Positions 59,900 to 64,000 of a stretch of 64,000 nucleotides of DNA are shown here, piece after piece; positions within the stretch are counted from its first letter, which is position 1, and each line of letters begins with the position of its first letter. Under the pieces are notes generated by a model. The model saw only the letters and a list, made by a program, of their open reading frames with translations, was not told the origin of the DNA and made no database searches. The stretch comes from Candidatus Electrothrix rattekaaiensis (GTDB lineage: Bacteria; Desulfobacterota; Desulfobulbia; Desulfobulbales; Desulfobulbaceae): assembly GCA_032595675.1 (NCBI GenBank), contig JAVQMD010000005.1, forward strand, positions 53,389 through 117,388, written 5' to 3'. Position numbers and translations under genes: made by a program.

Positions 59900-60676
59900 T
59901 TGTCTCAACCAATTACTACCCTGTCCGGTAGCGGCCTGATACTGGTTCGTCCGAAATACCCGGAAAATATTGGAGCCTCCGCCCGTATCGCTTGCAACTT
60001 CGGTATTGAACAGCTGACCGTGGTTGCAGAGGAAGCACCGGATCAGGAGCGGATGTTGAAGATGGCCACTCATAAGGCAAGTCATCTTATTCGTGATCTC
60101 CGATTCGTTGATAACACCCGTGAGGCCGCAGAACCCTATCATTTCATTGTCGGCACAACGGCTCGGCAAGGGAGGCACCGGGTTCTGGAAAAGGCCCCGC
60201 ACGCAGTTATGACTGAGCTGGCTTCGCTGGCTGCTAGTCATCGAATCGGCCTGATGTTCGGGCAGGAAAGCAGTGGCCTGACCAATGAAGACCTTGATTT
60301 CTGCCAGTTCACCTCCACCATCCCTACAGCGGATTTTTCCTCGCTCAATCTGGCTCAGGCGGTTGCCATTCATTGCTATGAGCTTTCTATGGCGATCAGC
60401 AGGCAGAACGAACCGGATGATATGTATGGTGAGAGTCAATATGCCAATTCTTATGATCTGGAGGGGATGTATGAACATATTGAACAGGCCCTGACTAAGA
60501 TTACCTTTATCCGCCACACCAATAAGACCTATTGGATGCGCAATATCCGTCAGTTTCTCAGTCGTACCAAGATTAAAAAGAAAGAGGCTAGTTTGATTCG
60601 TGGGGTGTGCAGGAAATTTCTCTGGCACAGCCGACAGGAGGAGGAGAAGGGACAGGAGGAAAAAGACGGTGAGTAA
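59900..60676 (+). CDS. trmJ: tRNA (Cm32/Um32) methyltransferase TrmJ family
   Basis: 258 residues from a TTG at 59900, supported by AAGGAG 10 bases upstream; the longer frame to 59792 runs through the REP element and carries no conserved residues. It has the SPOUT/TrmH trefoil-knot motifs N-I-G-A-S-A-R, I-V-G-T-T-A-R and L-M-F-G-Q-E-S-S-G-L plus the S-L-N-L-A-Q-A-V-A loop. It 2'-O-methylates position 32 of the anticodon loop. Its last bases overlap the GTG of rtcB, so the two are coupled. Confidence 0.92.
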   Translation: MSQPITTLSGSGLILVRPKYPENIGASARIACNFGIEQLTVVAEEAPDQERMLKMATHKASHLIRDLRFVDNTREAAEPYHFIVGTTARQGRHRVLEKAPHAVMTELASLAASHRIGLMFGQESSGLTNEDLDFCQFTSTIPTADFSSLNLAQAVAIHCYELSMAISRQNEPDDMYGESQYANSYDLEGMYEHIEQALTKITFIRHTNKTYWMRNIRQFLSRTKIKKKEASLIRGVCRKFLWHSRQEEEKGQEEKDGE

Positions 60677-61787
60677 TCGGGCTGTGGTTCGTATTATTGC
60701 TTCTGCAAAGAATCGGATTGAAGGGGAGGCTGTTCAGCAGCTTGAACAGGTGGCCCAGCTGCAAAGGATGCACACGGTCATTGGTCTGCCTGACCTTCAT
60801 CCTGGAAAAGGTGGCCCCATTGGTGGGGCCTTTTTTTGTCAAGGTATCCTGTATCCTTATCTGATTGGCAATGATATTGGCTGCGGCATGGGTCTCTGGC
60901 AGACCGATCTCAAGCAGAGAAAGGCCAAGCGGGATCGTTGGGTGAAAAAGCTGCACGGGTTGGAAGATCCCTGGGAAGGAGATCCTACGCCTTGGCTCGC
61001 CCAAGAAGATATTGCTCCCAGTGGTTGGGATCCTGCTTTGGGTACCATTGGCGGGGGCAATCATTTTGCCGAGTTGCAGACAATCAGTTCGGTTGAGGAT
61101 GAAGATACCTTTGACCGGGCCGGTTTGGCGAGCGGCCATCTTTTTCTGCTTGTCCATAGTGGTTCCCGAGGGCTCGGGCAGCATATTCTGACCAAGCATG
61201 TTGAGCAGTACAAAAACAACGGTCTTGAACAGGGAACGGCAGCAGCTGAGGCCTATATTGAGGAGCATAATCATGCCTTGCAATGGGCACGATTGAACAG
61301 GGCGATCATTGCTGATCGTTTTTTCGCTCTGCTCGGGACAGCTGGCACGCGTATTCTGGACAGATGTCATAACAGCCTGACCTGTAGTACCTTGAATGGC
61401 CTCTCCGGCTGGTTACACCGAAAAGGGGCCGCCCCCGCAGACGAAGGGCTGCTCGTTATCCCCGGATCTCGCGGGAGCTTCACCTATTTGGTTCAGCCGA
61501 TCGGTAACCAAGAGGAGAATTGTTTTTCGCTGGCCCACGGTGCAGGCCGCAAGTGGCAAAGGAGCGGCAGTCGCAGCAGGCTCAAAGGAAAATATACTCA
61601 GGAATCCCTACTTCAGACAAAGCTCGGCAGCAGGGTGATCTGTGAAGACAAAGACCGGCTCTATGAAGAAGCACCCCAGGCCTATAAGAATATCGACGTC
61701 ATTATTCAAGATTTGCAGGACGCCAGCTTGCTCAAGGTGGTTGCCGTACTTCAGCCGCTTATCACCTATAAAACAAGGAGAAGATGA
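60669..61787 (+). CDS. rtcB: RNA ligase RtcB family protein (RtcB2-like)
   Basis: 372 residues from a GTG at 60669, preceded by ACAGGAGGAA; the frame extends to 60600 inside trmJ, but the ribosome site favours 60669. Manganese and GTP residues are present: N-D-I-G-C-G-M, G-G-G-N-H-F-A-E-L, H-S-G-S-R-G-L-G and S-L-A-H-G-A-G-R with the guanylylated His. It joins RNA ends with 2',3'-cyclic phosphate and 5'-OH. It is shorter than E. coli RtcB and is translationally linked to trmJ before and prfH after, the RtcB2-PrfH arrangement. Its role is repair of RNA damaged by ribonuclease toxins. Confidence 0.93.
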   Translation: MSNRAVVRIIASAKNRIEGEAVQQLEQVAQLQRMHTVIGLPDLHPGKGGPIGGAFFCQGILYPYLIGNDIGCGMGLWQTDLKQRKAKRDRWVKKLHGLEDPWEGDPTPWLAQEDIAPSGWDPALGTIGGGNHFAELQTISSVEDEDTFDRAGLASGHLFLLVHSGSRGLGQHILTKHVEQYKNNGLEQGTAAAEAYIEEHNHALQWARLNRAIIADRFFALLGTAGTRILDRCHNSLTCSTLNGLSGWLHRKGAAPADEGLLVIPGSRGSFTYLVQPIGNQEENCFSLAHGAGRKWQRSGSRSRLKGKYTQESLLQTKLGSRVICEDKDRLYEEAPQAYKNIDVIIQDLQDASLLKVVAVLQPLITYKTRRR

Positions 61788-62434
61788 TGGAGAGTTGCTG
61801 GGTGCAGATTACTTCGGGCAGAGGTCCTGAAGAATGTTGCCGTGCGGCATTTCATCTGCTCCGGGCTTTTTCTGAGCAGGCGGCCAAAGAGAATATAGAG
61901 GTTGATTACCTGGAGATACTCCACGGAGATTCTCCAAAAACGCTGAGGTCAGCCCTGCTGTCTATCCGCGGGCAGAACTGTGTCGATTTTATGCGCTCCT
62001 GGGAAGGGACCATTCAGTGGATCGCTCAGAGTCCATTCCGCCCCCGGCATAAACGCAAGAACTGGTTTGTCGGGGTTCAGCGAATATTCCCTCCAGAAGA
62101 AAAGGAACTTTCCAGTAAAGACTTCAAGTTTGAAAGCATGCGAGCCTCCGGGCCGGGTGGCCAACATGTCAATAAGGTGAACTCGGCCATCCGTGTTACG
62201 CATCTTCCCACCGGGTTGGCTACAGTGGCGCAGGAAGAGCGTTCACAGCATATGAATAAAAAGCTGGCCTTGAGTCGTCTGCTGGCCAAAATCCAGGAAG
62301 AACAGGATACTCGCGCACAGCAATCGCAGCAGGAACAGTGGGGAATGCATAATGATCTGGAGCGGGGGAACCCGGTTCGGATTTTTGAGGGGGAACGGTT
62401 TCGGGAGAGGAAAGGATCTTCGATTCTCTCTTGA
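61784..62434 (+). CDS. prfH: Peptide chain release factor homologue PrfH
   Basis: 216 residues with G-P-G-G-Q-H-V-N-K, the GGQ catalytic loop, but no codon-recognition domain of RF1/RF2; the N-terminal half (to about residue 110) is the PrfH-specific domain. Ribosome site AAGGAG precedes two in-frame ATGs (61784 and 61787); the first overlaps the rtcB stop by 4 bases. PrfH with RtcB2 is known to release stalled peptides from ribosomes whose 16S decoding centre has been cut, after which RtcB2 can religate the rRNA. Confidence 0.94.
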   Translation: MMESCWVQITSGRGPEECCRAAFHLLRAFSEQAAKENIEVDYLEILHGDSPKTLRSALLSIRGQNCVDFMRSWEGTIQWIAQSPFRPRHKRKNWFVGVQRIFPPEEKELSSKDFKFESMRASGPGGQHVNKVNSAIRVTHLPTGLATVAQEERSQHMNKKLALSRLLAKIQEEQDTRAQQSQQEQWGMHNDLERGNPVRIFEGERFRERKGSSILS

Positions 62435-62539
62435 CCGCTGAAATCGAATCTTCCTTTCTTTGGTCCCGAAGAATCACCAGCCTAGGGTAACACCCAGGGC
62501 AAAGAATCACGTCTGCATTCCAGACCGAGAATCCACATC

Positions 62540-64000
62540 ATGGCAAAATACTTCAACACCACCGGCCCCTGCTTTCCCCGCCTCCACTACATGCTGCCGC
62601 CCAAAGACCGCTTGGTCGGAGCCAGCCTGGACCGCTATATCCGGGACGAACTCTACTGGGTTCTGCACGCACCCAGGCAGACCGGCAAGACCACCTTTCT
62701 TCAATCCTGGATGCATGAGATCAACGCCGGAACCGAGGCCGTGGCCTGCTATGTCAGCCTTGAGAGCTGCCAGGAGGTGACTGATACGGAAAAGGCTATG
62801 CCTCTCATGGTGGATTCCATCAGGCAATGGGCTGATACCTTTAAGCTGCCCGTACCCGAATATCCTGAAAGGGTCGCGCCCGGTAGTTATGTGTCTGCTG
62901 TCCTCAGCAGCTGGGCGACACAGGTTGCTCCTCAAAAATTGATCGTCCTGTTCGACGAGGTAGATGTGGTCGCGGGTCCGGCCCTGGTCAGCTTCCTGCG
63001 TCAGTTACGAGGTGGATTTGCTGGCCGGGGCATGGGCGAGTTTCCCGTGTCGGTCGCACTGGTTGGCATGCGTGATCTGCGGGATTATCTCGTGTCCAGT
63101 AAAGACGGCATGCTGCTCAATCCGGGCAGCCCCTTTAATATAAAAGAGGACTCGGTCACTCTGAGCAATTTCTCCCGTACCGATATCGCCACCCTCATCG
63201 GGCAGCATACTGCGGAGACCCAGCAGCTTTTTTCTGAAGAGGCCCTGGATCAGATCTATGCCTGTTCCTCGGGCCAACCTTGGTTGGTCAATGCCTTGGC
63301 CAAGGAATGTATTCTCCGCATCGTTCCGGTCGAAACAAAGGAAACCGTCCGAGCAGAGCATGTGGAACAGGCGCGGGCGCGGCTCATCGCCTCCCGTGCA
63401 ACCCATATAGATTCCCTCAGTGTACGGCTCAGAGAACCGAGGATACGGAAGATCGTCCAGCCTATCCTGACCGGCGAAGCAGATCCGACCATGGCCGACG
63501 GCGAGGACTTTACCTTTTGCCTGGATCTCGGCATGGTGGCCTTTGACGAACACGGCACGCCGGGCATTGCCAACGCCATCTATCGGGAAGTGTTTGCCCG
63601 CGAACTGAGCTACGGTATGCAGGTGGCTATTCCGGCCCCGGAATTCACTTGGCAACGCACAGACGGTGGCTTAGCTATGGATGCCCTGATGGATGAGTTT
63701 CAGAAATTCTGGGCCTGGAATTCGGAAATCTGGGAGGAAAAAGCGGACTACACCGAGGCCTTCCCACATCTGTTGCTCATGGCCTTTCTCCAGCGCGTTG
63801 TTAACGGCGGCGGCATGGTTGATCGGGAATATGCTGCCGGGCGGGGGAGGATGGATCTGCTGATTCGCTTTGGAGGACGGAGCAATCTTGTGGAGATCAA
63901 GCTCGTGCATCCCCGGATGGGCAGGGAGGCCACCCGTGATCAGGGGCTGCAACAGGTTGATCGCTATGCTGACCGCACCGGCCCAGACACCTGCCATCTG
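62540..64000 (+). CDS. AAA ATPase fused to PD-(D/E)XK nuclease, 3' end outside window
   Basis: 487 residues visible, open to the right edge. Residues 44-52 hold A-P-R-Q-T-G-K-T-T as Walker A; 134-142 L-I-V-L-F-D-E-V-D is Walker B. A helical lid and a winged-helix-like part follow. The end has G-R-M-D-L-L-I-R-F and L-V-E-I-K-L, the D and E-x-K of a PD-(D/E)XK site. Fusions of this kind (often annotated AAA-like domain/PDDEXK nuclease superfamily) are abundant in some bacteria and may be selfish or defence elements. No convincing ribosome site precedes the ATG. Confidence 0.75.
   Translation, partial: MAKYFNTTGPCFPRLHYMLPPKDRLVGASLDRYIRDELYWVLHAPRQTGKTTFLQSWMHEINAGTEAVACYVSLESCQEVTDTEKAMPLMVDSIRQWADTFKLPVPEYPERVAPGSYVSAVLSSWATQVAPQKLIVLFDEVDVVAGPALVSFLRQLRGGFAGRGMGEFPVSVALVGMRDLRDYLVSSKDGMLLNPGSPFNIKEDSVTLSNFSRTDIATLIGQHTAETQQLFSEEALDQIYACSSGQPWLVNALAKECILRIVPVETKETVRAEHVEQARARLIASRATHIDSLSVRLREPRIRKIVQPILTGEADPTMADGEDFTFCLDLGMVAFDEHGTPGIANAIYREVFARELSYGMQVAIPAPEFTWQRTDGGLAMDALMDEFQKFWAWNSEIWEEKADYTEAFPHLLLMAFLQRVVNGGGMVDREYAAGRGRMDLLIRFGGRSNLVEIKLVHPRMGREATRDQGLQQVDRYADRTGPDTCHL

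Noticed and set aside
59804..60628. 274-codon minus-strand ORF
   Set aside because: Antisense to trmJ.
60588..61370. 260-codon minus-strand ORF
   Set aside because: Antisense to rtcB, whose active-site motifs are intact.

Overview
The window reads as a chromosomal segment of a Desulfobulbales-like deltaproteobacterium (Desulfobacterota). This is inferred from the gene mix: a split methylmalonyl-CoA mutase with MeaB, a DUF4390-NtrY-NtrX trio, a DUF134/NifX-type pair, a NapH-like ferredoxin cluster and large FG-GAP/thrombospondin-3 secreted proteins. There is no rRNA or other decisive taxonomic marker. Both edges cut genes: a helical-repeat protein on the left and an AAA ATPase-nuclease on the right.

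Left part (1-16.9 kb). An AT-rich helical-repeat gene is followed by a radical SAM/SPASM enzyme with a C-terminal PqqD-like domain. Directly upstream of that enzyme, sharing one base (TGATG), is a 55-codon ORF that looks like a peptide-modification (RiPP-type) substrate. Next come a Phd antitoxin/PIN toxin module and a DUF4160/DUF2442 pair. The minus strand then carries methylmalonyl-CoA mutase (large subunit, MeaB, B12 subunit, with an antitoxin-like gene inserted), an LEA-type lipoprotein, a Gate-domain membrane protein, SppA and a HTH/Cys-rich regulator. DgkA, a small CBM48 protein and two U32-related genes close the section with a clear terminator.

Middle (17-39.5 kb). A 1470-residue TIR-CHAT-STAND-TPR protein is the strongest candidate immune or cell-death gene. 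It is followed by a REP-associated transposase flanked by its palindromic cassettes, a degenerate 21-bp tandem array and tRNA-Ala(GGC). The rod-shape operon mreBCD-mrdA-rodA follows, then the DUF134/NifX pair, DUF4390-ntrY-ntrX and hemB. After hemB lies an AT-rich PD-(D/E)XK nuclease/P-loop ATPase gene and an AlbA_2/HATPase regulator, probably a transferred defence island.

Right part (39.9-64 kb). A Tat-exported ModA-like protein, a NapH-like membrane ferredoxin and a double rhodanese form one cluster. Two tandem paralogous FG-GAP/TSP3 surface or secreted proteins follow. A polyamine-type cluster (membrane SpeE-like, DUF350, SpeD-like) has an altered SpeD processing site. Then come aat, an RSH protein with intact hydrolase but degraded synthetase residues, rnr, a coiled-coil membrane protein, and the overlapping genes trmJ-rtcB-prfH, whose last two genes form an RNA-repair and ribosome-rescue module. 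GTAGGG-type palindromes are scattered between genes, and one lies inside the TIR-CHAT reading frame.
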